From NCBI GenBank assembly GCA_013360585.1, contig JABWBH010000046.1, positions 1 through 45,903 on the forward strand: a stretch of 45,903 nt of DNA. Reading direction: 5' to 3'. Source of the stretch: Phycisphaerae bacterium (GTDB taxonomy: Bacteria > Planctomycetota > Phycisphaerae > UBA1845). The notes beneath the pieces are model-generated. The model saw only the letters and a program-made list of their open reading frames with translations. It was not told the DNA's origin and did not search any database. Shown here one piece after another: positions 32,137 to 41,327 of this stretch. Position 1 is the first letter of the stretch; the number at the start of each line of letters is the position of its first letter. A program made the position numbers and the translations under genes.

Positions 32137-32907
32137 GTGTCGAAGCTGAGCTTTTCCACGGAGATCACCCGCGCGCTGCTTCCGCTGCTCGAGGCGGATC
32201 GCCGGTTGGGCGTGGCGGCGTGGCCGATTCCGGTGGCGCCTTCGACCGGGCGCGTCCGCGGATCCACGCCTCCGCCGGGCGGCGCCGCGCCGGTCGAGAT
32301 CGAAGGCGACGTGGTCGAGCGTCTGCGCGTGCTCAGCGAGGATGTCGCCGGATGCACGAAATGCGGGCTGTCGGCGACGCGCACGCGCACCGTCTTCGGA
32401 CAGGGGAACCCGCGCGCCCGTCTCGTGTTCGTCGGCGAGGCGCCGGGATTCGACGAGGACCGTCAGGGGCTGGCGTTCGTGGGCAAAGCAGGGCAGCTCC
32501 TGACGAAGATGATCGAAGCGATGGGGACGACGCGCGAGGACGTGTTCATCTGCAACGTTCTGAAGTGCCGTCCGCCGAACAACCGGACACCCGCGCCGGA
32601 CGAGATTGCGTCGTGCAGTCCGTATCTGCGGCGGCAGCTTGCGTGGATTTATCCTGAGGTGATCGTCGCCCTGGGAGCGCCGGCGTCGCAGACGCTGCTG
32701 TCGACCGCGGAGAGCATCGGCCGGCTACGCGGCCGGTTTCACGAATACTTTCTTTCCGGTGTGCGGGGCGAGGGAGCGTCCGTGGCGCTGATGCCGACGT
32801 ATCACCCCGCGTACCTGCTGCGGAACCCGGCGGACAAGATCAAGGCGTGGGAGGATCTCAAGCAGGTGATGAGCCGCCTCGGGTTGCAGCGTCCGGGCGC
32901 GTCCTGA
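32137..32907 (+). CDS. Uracil-DNA glycosylase, family 4 (iron-sulfur)
   Basis: 256 residues, GTG start with AAGGAG 7 nt upstream. The catalytic motif A is GEAPGFDED (100-108) and motif B is PTYHPAYLLRNP (His223). Four cysteines fit the 4Fe-4S cluster: 73 and 76 (CTKC), 144 (CRPPNNRTP) and 160, the last two 16 apart as in characterised family 4 enzymes. It excises uracil from DNA after cytosine deamination. The first 65 residues are an extension rich in Pro/Gly not needed for catalysis. Family 5 is excluded by the acidic motif A. Confidence 0.92.
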   Translation: MSKLSFSTEITRALLPLLEADRRLGVAAWPIPVAPSTGRVRGSTPPPGGAAPVEIEGDVVERLRVLSEDVAGCTKCGLSATRTRTVFGQGNPRARLVFVGEAPGFDEDRQGLAFVGKAGQLLTKMIEAMGTTREDVFICNVLKCRPPNNRTPAPDEIASCSPYLRRQLAWIYPEVIVALGAPASQTLLSTAESIGRLRGRFHEYFLSGVRGEGASVALMPTYHPAYLLRNPADKIKAWEDLKQVMSRLGLQRPGAS

Positions 32908-33089
32908 TGCGGTCCCTGACCGGGACTGCGCGGTCGAAATCCCGGTCCTGACGCTTCCGAAGTCCTTCGTCCGACCGTCCCCGGCGGGCTAGAATGAAGC
33001 GTGTCGAGGCGGAGCGCCGCGTCCTTGTCGACAGGCGGATTCCGGCGGGGCTGGTGCTGGCGCCGGAACGCGATCATGAAGGCCTGACG

Positions 33090-33677
33090 ATGTCCGGATT
33101 TCCAGAAGGAGAATTGACGCGGTTGCTGCGTGCGGCCGAGTCCGGCGACGAGGCGGCGTCGGGCCGGGCGTTTGAGCTGGTGTATCAGGAGCTGCGTCGG
33201 CTCGCGGGTGCGCAGATGTCCCGGACGCCGCCGGGTCAGACCCTCGAGCCCACGGCGCTGGTGCACGAGGCGTTCCTGCGCCTGATGGGTCGAGACGATC
33301 CCCGGCGGAGTACGGACAGGCGGCATTTCTTCGCCGCGGCCGCTCAGGCGATGCGCGACATCGTCATCGAGAATGCACGGCGGAAGGGGCGGCTGAAGCG
33401 CGGCGGCGGGTGGCGCCGTCTGGACGTTGACGAGGTTGAAGAAGCGGCAGGGCACGTCGCCGAGGCGTCGGGCGGCGATCTGATCGCGCTGGATGAAGCG
33501 ATTTCGGAGTTGGCTCGCGCCGAACCTCGTTGTGCGGAGGTGGTTCGCCTGCGGTACTGGACGGGCCTGAAAATGGACGAGATCGCGGAGGTGCTGGCGT
33601 TGTCGGTTCCGACGGTCGAGCGGGACTGGCGTTTCGCCCGGACGTACCTTTTTGCGCGGTTAACCGAGGAATCCTGA
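33090..33677 (+). CDS. ECF-type RNA polymerase sigma factor
   Basis: 195 residues from the ATG at 33090. It has region 2 (ELVYQELRRLAGAQMSRTPPGQTLEPTALVHEAFLRLMG) and region 4 (RCAEVVRLRYWTGLKMDEIAEVLALSVPTVERDWRFARTYLFARL). The TALVHEAFLRL and DRRHFFAAAAQAMR blocks are typical of the ECF group abundant in Planctomycetota and Acidobacteria, and no anti-sigma gene is present. A TAGAAT -10-like box lies at 32990-32995. It is followed after 25 nt by the kinase-TPR gene, the usual pairing for this ECF group, so phosphorylation may control it; that is inference from context. Confidence 0.9.
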   Translation: MSGFPEGELTRLLRAAESGDEAASGRAFELVYQELRRLAGAQMSRTPPGQTLEPTALVHEAFLRLMGRDDPRRSTDRRHFFAAAAQAMRDIVIENARRKGRLKRGGGWRRLDVDEVEEAAGHVAEASGGDLIALDEAISELARAEPRCAEVVRLRYWTGLKMDEIAEVLALSVPTVERDWRFARTYLFARLTEES

Positions 33678-33702
33678 GTCGTCTTTGCGGGAGGCCCCGA
33701 CG

Positions 33703-36700
33703 TTGTCGGAATCGTCGATCCAGCAGGCGCGTCTCGTGTTTGACGCGGTGGTCGATCTTCCCGCGCCGCAGCGCTCCGGGGCGATCGAGCGTCTCGGGGA
33801 GTCGGACGCGAATGCCCGGGTCATCGTCGAGCGCATGCTGGCGGCGCATGACCGCGGACTGGGGCGGTTTCTCGAGGGATCGGCGCCGTGGGCGGCGTAC
33901 GTCGGAGACGAGATTGCCGAGGCGGCACCGGTTCCCGCAAGGATCGGGGCCTACCAGATCGTGCGCGTGCTGGGTGAAGGCGGGATGGGCGTCGTGTACG
34001 AGGCTCGTCAGGAGCGTCCCGCCCGCGTCATCGCGCTGAAGGTGATTCGATCGGAGTTTCCCGCGCCGGACGCCCTGCGTCGCTTTGAGTTTGAAAGCGA
34101 AGTGCTCGCGCGGCTTCAGCATCCGGGCATCGCCCACGTGTACGAGGCCGGTCTGGCGGAAGTCGAGGCGGGAGACGGGCGTCGTCCACGTCTGCCCTAC
34201 TTCGCGATGGAGCTGATCCGCGGGCGCACGCTCACCGATCACGTGCGTGCGGAAGAGACGAACGTGCTCGGCCGGATCGACCTGATCATTTCGGTCTGCG
34301 ACGCGGTCCGTCATGCGCACCAGCGCGGCGTCATTCATCGTGATCTGAAGCCGGCGAACGTCATTGTGGACGAAAGCGGCCGGCCGAAGATTCTGGATTT
34401 CGGCATCGCGCGGATTGTCGATCCGGACGGCGAGGCCGCGACGACGCGTGCGGAAACCGGGCAAGTTCTCGGAACGCTGGCGTACATGAGTCCGGAGCAG
34501 ATCGTCGGTCCCCAGCGCGACGTGGACACGCGTGCGGACGTGTACGCCCTGGGCGTTATCTTGTACGAACTGCTCACCGGTCGTCCGCCGCACGACGTAA
34601 AGGGCGTCGGACTCGCGGAGGCGGCTCGACGGATTCGCGACGAGGATCCGCCGCGTCCGCGGTCGCTGACGCCGGGGATCGCGCGCGACCTTGAGGCGAT
34701 CGTGCTCCGGGCGATCGAGAAGGAGCGGTCCCGGCGTTACGGGTCGGCCGCGGAACTCAGCGACGATCTTCAGCGGTTCCTTCATCATGAGCCGGTTGCG
34801 GCGCAGGCCCCCGGCGGGTGGTACCTGTTGCGCAAGGCGATGCGGCGGCATCGCGCGGCCACGACGCTCGCGGCGGGGCTGACGATGACGGTCATTGTTT
34901 CCACGATCGCCCTCACGTTGATGTACCGCGAGCAGTCGCGTCAGCGCGATCGAGCGCAGGGCGAAGCGCAAAAGGCGCAGGACGTTGTGGCGACGCTTCA
35001 GGCGATGCTGGGCGCGGCCAACCCTGAAGGCGGTCGCGGGCGCGATTACACCGTGGTGCAGATGCTGGACGACTTCGCGGCGGACGGACGACGACTCTGG
35101 GCTGGACGACCGGATACGGAGGCGACCGTCCGGCAGACGATGGGTGCGGCTTACCGCGGACTCGCCGAGTTCGACAAGGCGGATGAGCATCTGCAGGCGG
35201 CGCTGGCGTTGCGCCGGGCGGAGTTCGGGGAGGAGCATCCTTCGGTGGCGGGGGTGCTGGTGGAGTTGTCGCGCCTGCGTCACCTTCAGGCGCGTTATGA
35301 AGAGGCGGACGCGTTGGCCCGTCGTGCGCTGGACATTCGCCGCAAACGACTTGGCGAGTCTCATGTCGACGTCGCGGCGAGTCTGGACCAGGTCGCGTCG
35401 AATCTTCTGGCGCAAGGCCGGTACGCCGAAGCGGAACCGGTGTATCAACAGGCCTTGAGGATGCGCCGCGATCTCCTGGGTCCGGAGCATCAGGCCGTCG
35501 GCGCGACCTTGAACAACCTCGGGCTGGTCGCTCAGCATCGGGGGGATTTCGCGACGGCGGAACCGTATTACGACGAAGCGCTGCGCATCCGCGTGGCGGC
35601 GCTGGGGAACGTCCACCCGGATGTCGCGGAGACGCAGTTCAACCTTGCGTCGCTTCATCAGGCGCGCGGAAACCTGATCGACGCGGAGCGCCTTTATCAA
35701 TCCGCCGTGGACGTCAACGCGAGCGTGTTCGGTCCGGATCACGTTGAAGTGGCGTGGAACCTGACGGGTCTGGGGTCTGTGCAGCGATCGCTGTGCCGCT
35801 TTGAGGAGGCCGAGCGGACGTACCGGCGGGTCATCGGCATCTGGGAGAAGAGTTCAGGCCGGACGCACCCGGCGCTGGCGGTCGCGCTGGGCAACCTGGG
35901 CAACGTGCTTTTCGACCTCGGCAGATTCACGGAAGCGGAGGCCCTGAACCGCGAGGCGCTTCAGATACAACAACGACAGTTTCCCGAAGGTCATCCCGGT
36001 GAGGCCAACTACCGCGCCAACCTCGGAAGCGCGCTGCGAGGGCAGGGGCGGTTCGAGGAGGCGGAGGTTGAACTCAACCGGGCGCAGGCCATCATCGCCG
36101 CGAATCACGCCCCGGAGCACCCGCGTTTCTCGACGCTTTACGGCTCGATGGCGCGGTTGGCGCGGGACCGCGGCGATCTGGTCGCGGCGGAATCGTTGTA
36201 CGCGCGCGTCGTGCAGCGTTTTGCGAAGGAGCGTGGCCCGGATTACCCGGCGACGCTTCTTCACCAGGCGGAGTGGGCGGACGTGCTTTCGTGCCTGGGA
36301 GAGCAGGATCGCGCTTTGATGCTGGCGTCCGACGCCGACGCCCGAGCGCGGGACTCGCTGTCGGAACGACATCTGGTTCGCGGCGACACAACTCTGGCGC
36401 TGGGTCTGGTTCTGTTTCGCGGCGGGAGCGATCGTGATATCGCTCAAGCGGTTGCCCTGCTGGAGGAATCCCTTTCCGTCCGGGAGGAGGCGCTTCCCGG
36501 AGGGCACTGGCGGATCGGGGAGGCGGCGCACGCGCTCGGACGCGCGCTCGCCCGGACCGCGGCAACCGAAGCAGCGCACGCACAGCTTGAGAACGCGGTG
36601 AAGATCCTTGAGGCTGCGCTCGGGCCGGATCACCCCGAGACCCGGGAGGCGAGGGCGTCGTTGACCGCGCTTTCGTTCGAGTCCGGCGCGAATTCTGGCG

Positions 36701-36708
36701 GGAGTTGA
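33703..36708 (+). CDS. Ser/Thr protein kinase with transmembrane helix and TPR array
   Basis: 1001 residues if it starts at the TTG at 33703, which has GGGAGG 8 nt upstream. A short N-terminal helical region precedes a complete Hanks-type kinase domain (about residues 83-360): Gly loop GEGGMGVVYEA, Lys113 in IALKVI, HRDLKPANVIV (Asp214) and DFGIA (232-236). A transmembrane helix follows near 386-407 (AATTLAAGLTMTVIVSTIALTL), and then ten or more kinesin-light-chain-type TPRs to the C-terminus (for example EHPSVAGVLVELSRLRHLQARYEEADALARRAL). The TPR part is predicted outside the membrane. It forms a two-gene unit with the ECF sigma factor. Confidence 0.93.
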   Translation: MSESSIQQARLVFDAVVDLPAPQRSGAIERLGESDANARVIVERMLAAHDRGLGRFLEGSAPWAAYVGDEIAEAAPVPARIGAYQIVRVLGEGGMGVVYEARQERPARVIALKVIRSEFPAPDALRRFEFESEVLARLQHPGIAHVYEAGLAEVEAGDGRRPRLPYFAMELIRGRTLTDHVRAEETNVLGRIDLIISVCDAVRHAHQRGVIHRDLKPANVIVDESGRPKILDFGIARIVDPDGEAATTRAETGQVLGTLAYMSPEQIVGPQRDVDTRADVYALGVILYELLTGRPPHDVKGVGLAEAARRIRDEDPPRPRSLTPGIARDLEAIVLRAIEKERSRRYGSAAELSDDLQRFLHHEPVAAQAPGGWYLLRKAMRRHRAATTLAAGLTMTVIVSTIALTLMYREQSRQRDRAQGEAQKAQDVVATLQAMLGAANPEGGRGRDYTVVQMLDDFAADGRRLWAGRPDTEATVRQTMGAAYRGLAEFDKADEHLQAALALRRAEFGEEHPSVAGVLVELSRLRHLQARYEEADALARRALDIRRKRLGESHVDVAASLDQVASNLLAQGRYAEAEPVYQQALRMRRDLLGPEHQAVGATLNNLGLVAQHRGDFATAEPYYDEALRIRVAALGNVHPDVAETQFNLASLHQARGNLIDAERLYQSAVDVNASVFGPDHVEVAWNLTGLGSVQRSLCRFEEAERTYRRVIGIWEKSSGRTHPALAVALGNLGNVLFDLGRFTEAEALNREALQIQQRQFPEGHPGEANYRANLGSALRGQGRFEEAEVELNRAQAIIAANHAPEHPRFSTLYGSMARLARDRGDLVAAESLYARVVQRFAKERGPDYPATLLHQAEWADVLSCLGEQDRALMLASDADARARDSLSERHLVRGDTTLALGLVLFRGGSDRDIAQAVALLEESLSVREEALPGGHWRIGEAAHALGRALARTAATEAAHAQLENAVKILEAALGPDHPETREARASLTALSFESGANSGGS

Positions 36709-36807
36709 GCGCCCGGAACCCGGTTGAAGACCGCACCGCCGCCGGGTAACGTCCGCCGCAGGGCGACCCGTTCCGTCAGGCCGCACCACCACCGTCAGGA
36801 ACATCTC

Positions 36808-37584
36808 ATGTCAAGACGCACCGTCATCGCAGGCAACTGGAAGATGCACAAGACGTTAAGCGAGGCGCGCGAATTGGTGAGCGGGCTGCGCCAACGTCTT
36901 GAGGCGTTCGGAGACTCCGTCAACCCGATCGACGTGTTGATTTTTCCTCCGGCGACGCTCCTGTTTCCGATGGCGAAGGCGATTGCGGGCTCGAGCATCC
37001 GGATGGGGGCGCAGAACGCGCATGACGCCGCACAGGGCGCTTTCACCGGCGAGATATCGATGCGGCACGTGGCGGACACCGGGTGTACGCATGTGCTTGT
37101 CGGACACAGCGAGCGGCGGCACGTCTTCGGGGAGAGTGCGGAATTCCTCGCCCGGAAGGTCGTCAGCGGCGTGGCGGCGGGTCTTACCGTCGTGTACTGC
37201 GTGGGTGAGACGCTTGCGGAGCGAGAGGCGGACCGGACGGCGGCGGTCGTGGGGCGGCATCTGGATGAGGGGCTGTCGGCCGATCTGGATTTCAGTCGGA
37301 TCGTTCTTGCATATGAACCGGTCTGGGCGATCGGGACAGGGCGGACGGCAAGCCCGCAACAGGCCCAAGAGGTTCATCAATTCATCCGCACTTACCTTTC
37401 GAGGCGGTTTGGTGGGGCGGTTGCCGGCGGGATGCGCGTCTTGTACGGCGGCAGCGTCAAACCCGACAACGCGAGGGGGCTGCTTCAGCAGGCGGACATC
37501 GACGGTTTGCTGGTCGGGGGGGCGTGCTTGTCGGCGGAAGATTTCGCCGCTATCATCGGCTCCGCTTTGAGTCAGTCGCGGTAG
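36808..37584 (+). CDS. tpiA: Triosephosphate isomerase
   Basis: 258 residues from the ATG at 36808, with CAGGAA upstream. Catalytic residues are present: Lys12 (NWKMHK), His100 (GHSERR) and Glu170 (AYEPVWAIGTG), plus the phosphate-binding YGGSV. It interconverts dihydroxyacetone phosphate and glyceraldehyde 3-phosphate in glycolysis. It starts the plus-strand housekeeping run that continues through coaB; the gap to secG is 86 nt and is AT-rich (TTTTTCATGTAAAGTTATAACC), so secG may also have its own promoter. Confidence 0.97.
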   Translation: MSRRTVIAGNWKMHKTLSEARELVSGLRQRLEAFGDSVNPIDVLIFPPATLLFPMAKAIAGSSIRMGAQNAHDAAQGAFTGEISMRHVADTGCTHVLVGHSERRHVFGESAEFLARKVVSGVAAGLTVVYCVGETLAEREADRTAAVVGRHLDEGLSADLDFSRIVLAYEPVWAIGTGRTASPQQAQEVHQFIRTYLSRRFGGAVAGGMRVLYGGSVKPDNARGLLQQADIDGLLVGGACLSAEDFAAIIGSALSQSR

Positions 37585-37670
37585 TTTTTCATGTAAAGTT
37601 ATAACCTTCAAGGATTTACGCCGGCTGCGGCAGTTTTGGGTCGGGCTTGGCGGGCTCAGGATACTCGCAC

Positions 37671-38231
37671 ATGGGTTGGGGACAGTGGTTGCTGGCGATG
37701 GCGTTGACGGCGGTCTGCGTCCTGATGATCGTCGTGATTCTGCTGCAGCGCGGGCGCGGCGGTGGTCTGGTCGGGGTTTTCGGAGGGGGCGGGGCGGGCA
37801 GCGCATTCGGCGCGAAGACGGGCGACGTCTTCACCTGGATCACCGTGGCGCTCGCGGGGCTTTTCATTTTCATCGGCAGCGTCGGCAACTGCGTGATGGA
37901 GCCGAAAATTCCGACGGATGACGGAGCGGCGCTGACGGAAGACGGCGACCTGACCGAAGAGGACATTAATGCGGACCTTCCGCCGCCGGCGACGCCGCCT
38001 TCCCAGGGGACAACGACCTCTCCGCCCGGGCCGGGAGCATCCGCGCCTTCGACCCCTCCGGCGGGATCCGGTGAAGCGGCCAAACCGGCTGCCCCGTCGA
38101 ACGCTGGGGCGGAAGGTGAGAATAAGCCGGCTGCGCCTCCGGAGGGCGGCGGCGCCAACCCGATTCCGCCGGGTGCGGGCGAATCCGACAAGAACGCGGG
38201 CGGCGCCGAAGGCGGTCCGGGCCACGCATGA
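37671..38231 (+). CDS. secG: Preprotein translocase subunit SecG with long Pro/Ala tail
   Basis: 186 residues from the ATG at 37671. The N-terminal 75 residues are SecG: a first helix (LLAMALTAVCVLMIVVILLQ), the conserved loop RGRGGGLVGVFGGGGAGSAFGAKTGD, and a second helix. SecG assists SecYE in protein export. The last 105 residues are an acidic then Pro/Ala/Gly-rich low-complexity tail, absent from classical 75-110 residue SecG proteins. A tpiA-secG order is common in bacteria. The stop is 7 nt before yicC. Confidence 0.9.
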   Translation: MGWGQWLLAMALTAVCVLMIVVILLQRGRGGGLVGVFGGGGAGSAFGAKTGDVFTWITVALAGLFIFIGSVGNCVMEPKIPTDDGAALTEDGDLTEEDINADLPPPATPPSQGTTTSPPGPGASAPSTPPAGSGEAAKPAAPSNAGAEGENKPAAPPEGGGANPIPPGAGESDKNAGGAEGGPGHA

Positions 38232-38238
38232 CGGCGCG

Positions 38239-39123
38239 ATGATTGTGTCAATGACCGGTTGCGGGGAGGCGGTCCACGCCGAGGACGGCGTCGGGTACTC
38301 GCTGGACATTCGCTCGGTCAACAACCGCTTTTTCAAGGCGAGCATCAAGCTTCCCGACTCGCTTCAGTCGCTCGAAGACCGTGTCGAGAAGCTGCTGCGC
38401 GAGAACCTGCGGCGCGGCAGCGTCTACTTTCAGCTTCGCACGCACAACGACGTTGCCGGGTCTGCCGCAACGATCAACCTCGGGGTGCTTCAGCGTTATG
38501 TGGATCAGCTTGTGCAGGCGGTCCTGCCGGGCGGCGTGCAGTCGCGGCTGGATCTGGGGACACTCGCCGCGCTTCCGGGCGTCTGCGAAACCGCCGAACC
38601 CGACGACGCTCTGATTGCGCGACGCGCGGCGATCGTCGAGCGACTGACCCGCGAGGCGCTTGCGGCGCTGGTGGCGATGCGCGGCGAGGAGGGGCGGGCG
38701 CTGTACCGCGAGCTTACGACGCATTGCGACGCGATCCGCCGCCACCTCGCGCAGATCCGCTCCCGTGCCGGCGAAGTCATCGTCGAGTATCAGGATCGTC
38801 TCCGCCAGCGGGTGGATCGGCTGCTCGCCGAAAGCCGGATCGAGTTGGACCGGGACACCCTGGCCCGCGAGGTCGCCGTCTACGCCGACCGCTGCGACAT
38901 CAGCGAGGAGCTTGTCCGGCTGGAGTCGCATCTCGATCAGTTCCTCGATGCCTGCGCGAATGAGGAGCACGTCGGTCGCAAACTGGATTTTCTGACGCAG
39001 GAGATGCTGCGGGAGGCGAACACGATCGGGTCGAAGAGCAACGACGTAGCCATCCTGCGGGCGACCGTCGAAATCAAGAGCCTGATCGACCGCCTCAAGG
39101 AGCAGGTTCAGAATGTCGAGTGA
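38239..39123 (+). CDS. yicC: YicC-family endoribonuclease
   Basis: 294 residues from the ATG at 38239, beginning with the family signature IVSMTGCGEA and SVNNRFFKASIKLP. The C-terminal signature DISEELVRLESHLDQF and the final KLDFLTQEMLREANTIGSKSND are complete. YicC proteins have been described as endoribonucleases acting in RNA turnover. It overlaps gmk by 11 nt, and a yicC-gmk-rpoZ order is frequent in bacteria. Confidence 0.93.
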   Translation: MIVSMTGCGEAVHAEDGVGYSLDIRSVNNRFFKASIKLPDSLQSLEDRVEKLLRENLRRGSVYFQLRTHNDVAGSAATINLGVLQRYVDQLVQAVLPGGVQSRLDLGTLAALPGVCETAEPDDALIARRAAIVERLTREALAALVAMRGEEGRALYRELTTHCDAIRRHLAQIRSRAGEVIVEYQDRLRQRVDRLLAESRIELDRDTLAREVAVYADRCDISEELVRLESHLDQFLDACANEEHVGRKLDFLTQEMLREANTIGSKSNDVAILRATVEIKSLIDRLKEQVQNVE

Positions 39124-39706
39124 CGAGGCGAGTTCCGGGCGCGGGCTGGTCATCATCTCCGGTCCCAGCGGGGTGGGGAAAAGCTCGATCTGCAAGGCCG
39201 TCCTTGCGCGACATCCGCGGGCGACGTGGAGTGTGTCAGCGACGACCCGCCCGATCCGTCCCGGGGACGTTCCCGGGGAGAGTTACGAGTTCATCGACGA
39301 GGCGGAGTTCGCCCGTCGGCAGGCGGCGGGAGCGTTTCTGGAAACGGCCGTGTATTGCGGTTATCATTACGGCACGCCGCGTCCGGCCGTCGAGCGTGCG
39401 TTGGCGCAGGGGCGGATCGTGATCCTGGAGATCGAAGTCCAGGGCGCGGTGCAGGTGGCGTCGAAGATGCCGCGTTCGACGCGGATTTTCATCCTGCCTC
39501 CCACGGCGGAGTCGCTGCGCCTGCGCCTGGAGGGTCGGAACAGCGAGCGGGCGGAGCAACTGGCGAAGCGGCTTAAGGCCGCGGACGGCGAGATCGCGTT
39601 CGCACGGGACAGCGGCGTGTATCAGCACTTCGTCGTCAATGACGACCTAGAGGAAAGCGTGCGGCGGGTGATCGACATCATCGAGGCGGAGTGCGCCGGA
39701 TCCTGA
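39113..39706 (+). CDS. gmk: Guanylate kinase
   Basis: 197 residues. The P-loop GPSGVGKSS is at 17-25, followed by the GMP-binding VSATTRPIRPGDVPGESYEFID segment and LEIEVQGAVQV. It phosphorylates GMP to GDP. The start overlaps the end of yicC, implying coupled translation. Confidence 0.97.
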   Translation: MSSDEASSGRGLVIISGPSGVGKSSICKAVLARHPRATWSVSATTRPIRPGDVPGESYEFIDEAEFARRQAAGAFLETAVYCGYHYGTPRPAVERALAQGRIVILEIEVQGAVQVASKMPRSTRIFILPPTAESLRLRLEGRNSERAEQLAKRLKAADGEIAFARDSGVYQHFVVNDDLEESVRRVIDIIEAECAGS

Positions 39707-39733
39707 CCCCGCGCGCGGGAGATGAGACAACGC

Positions 39734-39988
39734 ATGATCGAACTGCTCAAAAGCGACGACATCATCAACAAGTGCGGCGGTCGGTTCAAACTGACGGCGC
39801 TCATCCAGCGCCGCTGGCTGCAACTGCTTCAGGGCTCGCGTCCGATGGTCGAGAGCAAGGGGCTGACCCCGCTGGAGGTCGTCGTCCGCGAGATCGCCGA
39901 GGGCAAGATCGAGATGGAGCTGGCGACGCAGGATTACGACTATCGCGCCAGCGCCGCCCTGCCCGAGTTCTCCTCGGAAGCGGAATGA
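39734..39988 (+). CDS. rpoZ: RNA polymerase omega subunit
   Basis: About 84 residues from the ATG at 39734. An ATG at 39722 would add four residues but would sit directly against the GGGAG. The core GGRFKLTALIQRRW and VVVREIAEGKIEM correspond to the omega signature (NRFxLV..A..RA, ALREIAxGKI). Omega helps assemble RNA polymerase. The third residue pattern (LKSDDIINKCGG) is like planctomycete omegas. It lies 27 nt after gmk. Confidence 0.85.
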   Translation: MIELLKSDDIINKCGGRFKLTALIQRRWLQLLQGSRPMVESKGLTPLEVVVREIAEGKIEMELATQDYDYRASAALPEFSSEAE

Positions 39989-40036
39989 CGCGGTGCTGAG
40001 CTCCGCCGCGTGCGGGAGAGGCTCCGGACGCATCCG

Positions 40037-40645
40037 ATGCCTGACGAGTCATCCAGCCGAGTTCCGACGGGCGCCGGGTCTGCCGCCGATCTGGCGGGGC
40101 GCGAGGTGCTCGTCGGCGTCAGCGGCGGGATCGCGGCGTTCAAGACCTGCGCCCTGGTCTCCGCGCTTGTGCAGCGCGGGGCGGGCGTCACCGTGGTGAT
40201 GACGGACGCCGCAACGCGCTTCGTCGGTCCGCTCACCTTCGAGTCGCTCACCGCCCGCCGCGTCATCCTGGATCTCTGGTCCGCCGAGCAGGACCGCGAC
40301 TCCCGGCACATTCACGTCACCGAGCGGGCGCACCTTGTCATCATCGCCCCGGCGACCGCCAACGTGATCGGCAAGATGGCGCACGGCATCGCCGACGACG
40401 CCCTGACGACGATGGTTCTCGCCGCGCCCGGTCCGCTCCTGCTCGCCCCCGCGATGAACGACCGCATGTGGCGCAACGCGATCGTTCAGCGCAACATCGA
40501 GATTCTCCGGGCCGCGGGGTGGTCGATCGTCGAACCGGAGAGCGGCTGGCTGGCCTGCCGCACGATCGGCGAAGGCAGGATGGCCGAACCGCAGACGATC
40601 CTTGAGACCGCAACCCGGATGTTGATCGGGGGCGGTCGCCGGTGA
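40037..40645 (+). CDS. coaC: Phosphopantothenoylcysteine decarboxylase (separate CoaC)
   Basis: 202 residues from the ATG at 40037. FMN-binding GVSGGIAAFK (27-36), His91/His93 in RHIHVTERAH, PAMN (138-141) and Cys174 in LACRTIGEGRM are the HFCD flavoprotein catalytic set. It decarboxylates 4'-phosphopantothenoylcysteine in coenzyme A synthesis. Most bacteria carry this domain fused to CoaB as one CoaBC (Dfp) protein; here there is a stop codon and a 37-nt gap before coaB. Confidence 0.92.
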   Translation: MPDESSSRVPTGAGSAADLAGREVLVGVSGGIAAFKTCALVSALVQRGAGVTVVMTDAATRFVGPLTFESLTARRVILDLWSAEQDRDSRHIHVTERAHLVIIAPATANVIGKMAHGIADDALTTMVLAAPGPLLLAPAMNDRMWRNAIVQRNIEILRAAGWSIVEPESGWLACRTIGEGRMAEPQTILETATRMLIGGGRR

Positions 40646-40682
40646 CGCGGACGCCGTCTCCGGTGTGAAACGGGACAGACGC

Positions 40683-41327
40683 ATGCGCATCCTCATCACG
40701 GCGGGTCCGACGCGCGAGTATCTCGATCCCGTCAGATACCTGTCCAACGCCTCGACGGGCAGGATGGGCGTTGCGCTCGCAGAAGCGGCGATCGCCCGCG
40801 GACACGAGGTCGTGCTCGTCTGCGGACCGATCGAAGCGCCGCCCCCCCCCGGCGCGGCGGTCCGGCGTGTCACCTCCGCACACGAGATGCTCGACGCATG
40901 TCTCGAAGCGTTCGGCGCATGCGGTGCGGCGGTGATGGCCGCCGCGGTCTGCGACTACCGTCCCCTCGACCGGCGGGACCGGAAGATGCACCGGGAAGGC
41001 GCGGGTCTGACGCTGGAGCTTGCGCCGACCGAGGACATTTGCGCACGTCTCGGCGCCGTCAAAGGCTGGCGGGTGGTCGTCGGGTTCGCGCTCGAAGATG
41101 AAGGAGCGGACTCGCATGCCCGCGCTGCGGCGAAGCTGGCTGCGAAGCATTGTGACGCGATCGTCCTGAACGACTTCTCGAACATCGGGGCGGACTCAGG
41201 GAGTTGTGAAATATTCCTTGAGCAAGGGGGCTGGCAGCCCGCCGCGCGCGGTACGAAGCGGCAGCTTGCCGACGAGATCATCTCCGTCGTCGAGCGACTC
41301 GCATCGCGGGAATTCGGACGGTCTTGA
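40683..41327 (+). CDS. coaB: Phosphopantothenate-cysteine ligase (separate CoaB)
   Basis: 214 residues from the ATG at 40683. The nucleotide and substrate motifs ITAGPTREYLDPVRYLSN and STGRMG open the domain, VMAAAVCDYRP and LTLELAPTEDI follow, and the late VVVGFALEDE and AIVLNDFSNIG blocks match CoaB. It joins cysteine to 4'-phosphopantothenate. It is an unfused protein encoded directly after coaC, so the pathway step is complete. It ends the tpiA-to-coaB run. Confidence 0.92.
   Translation: MRILITAGPTREYLDPVRYLSNASTGRMGVALAEAAIARGHEVVLVCGPIEAPPPPGAAVRRVTSAHEMLDACLEAFGACGAAVMAAAVCDYRPLDRRDRKMHREGAGLTLELAPTEDICARLGAVKGWRVVVGFALEDEGADSHARAAAKLAAKHCDAIVLNDFSNIGADSGSCEIFLEQGGWQPAARGTKRQLADEIISVVERLASREFGRS

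Noticed and set aside
33364-35742. Minus-strand open frame of 792 residues opposite the kinase
   Set aside because: An antisense shadow with high Arg and no domains; the plus strand carries a complete kinase and TPRs.
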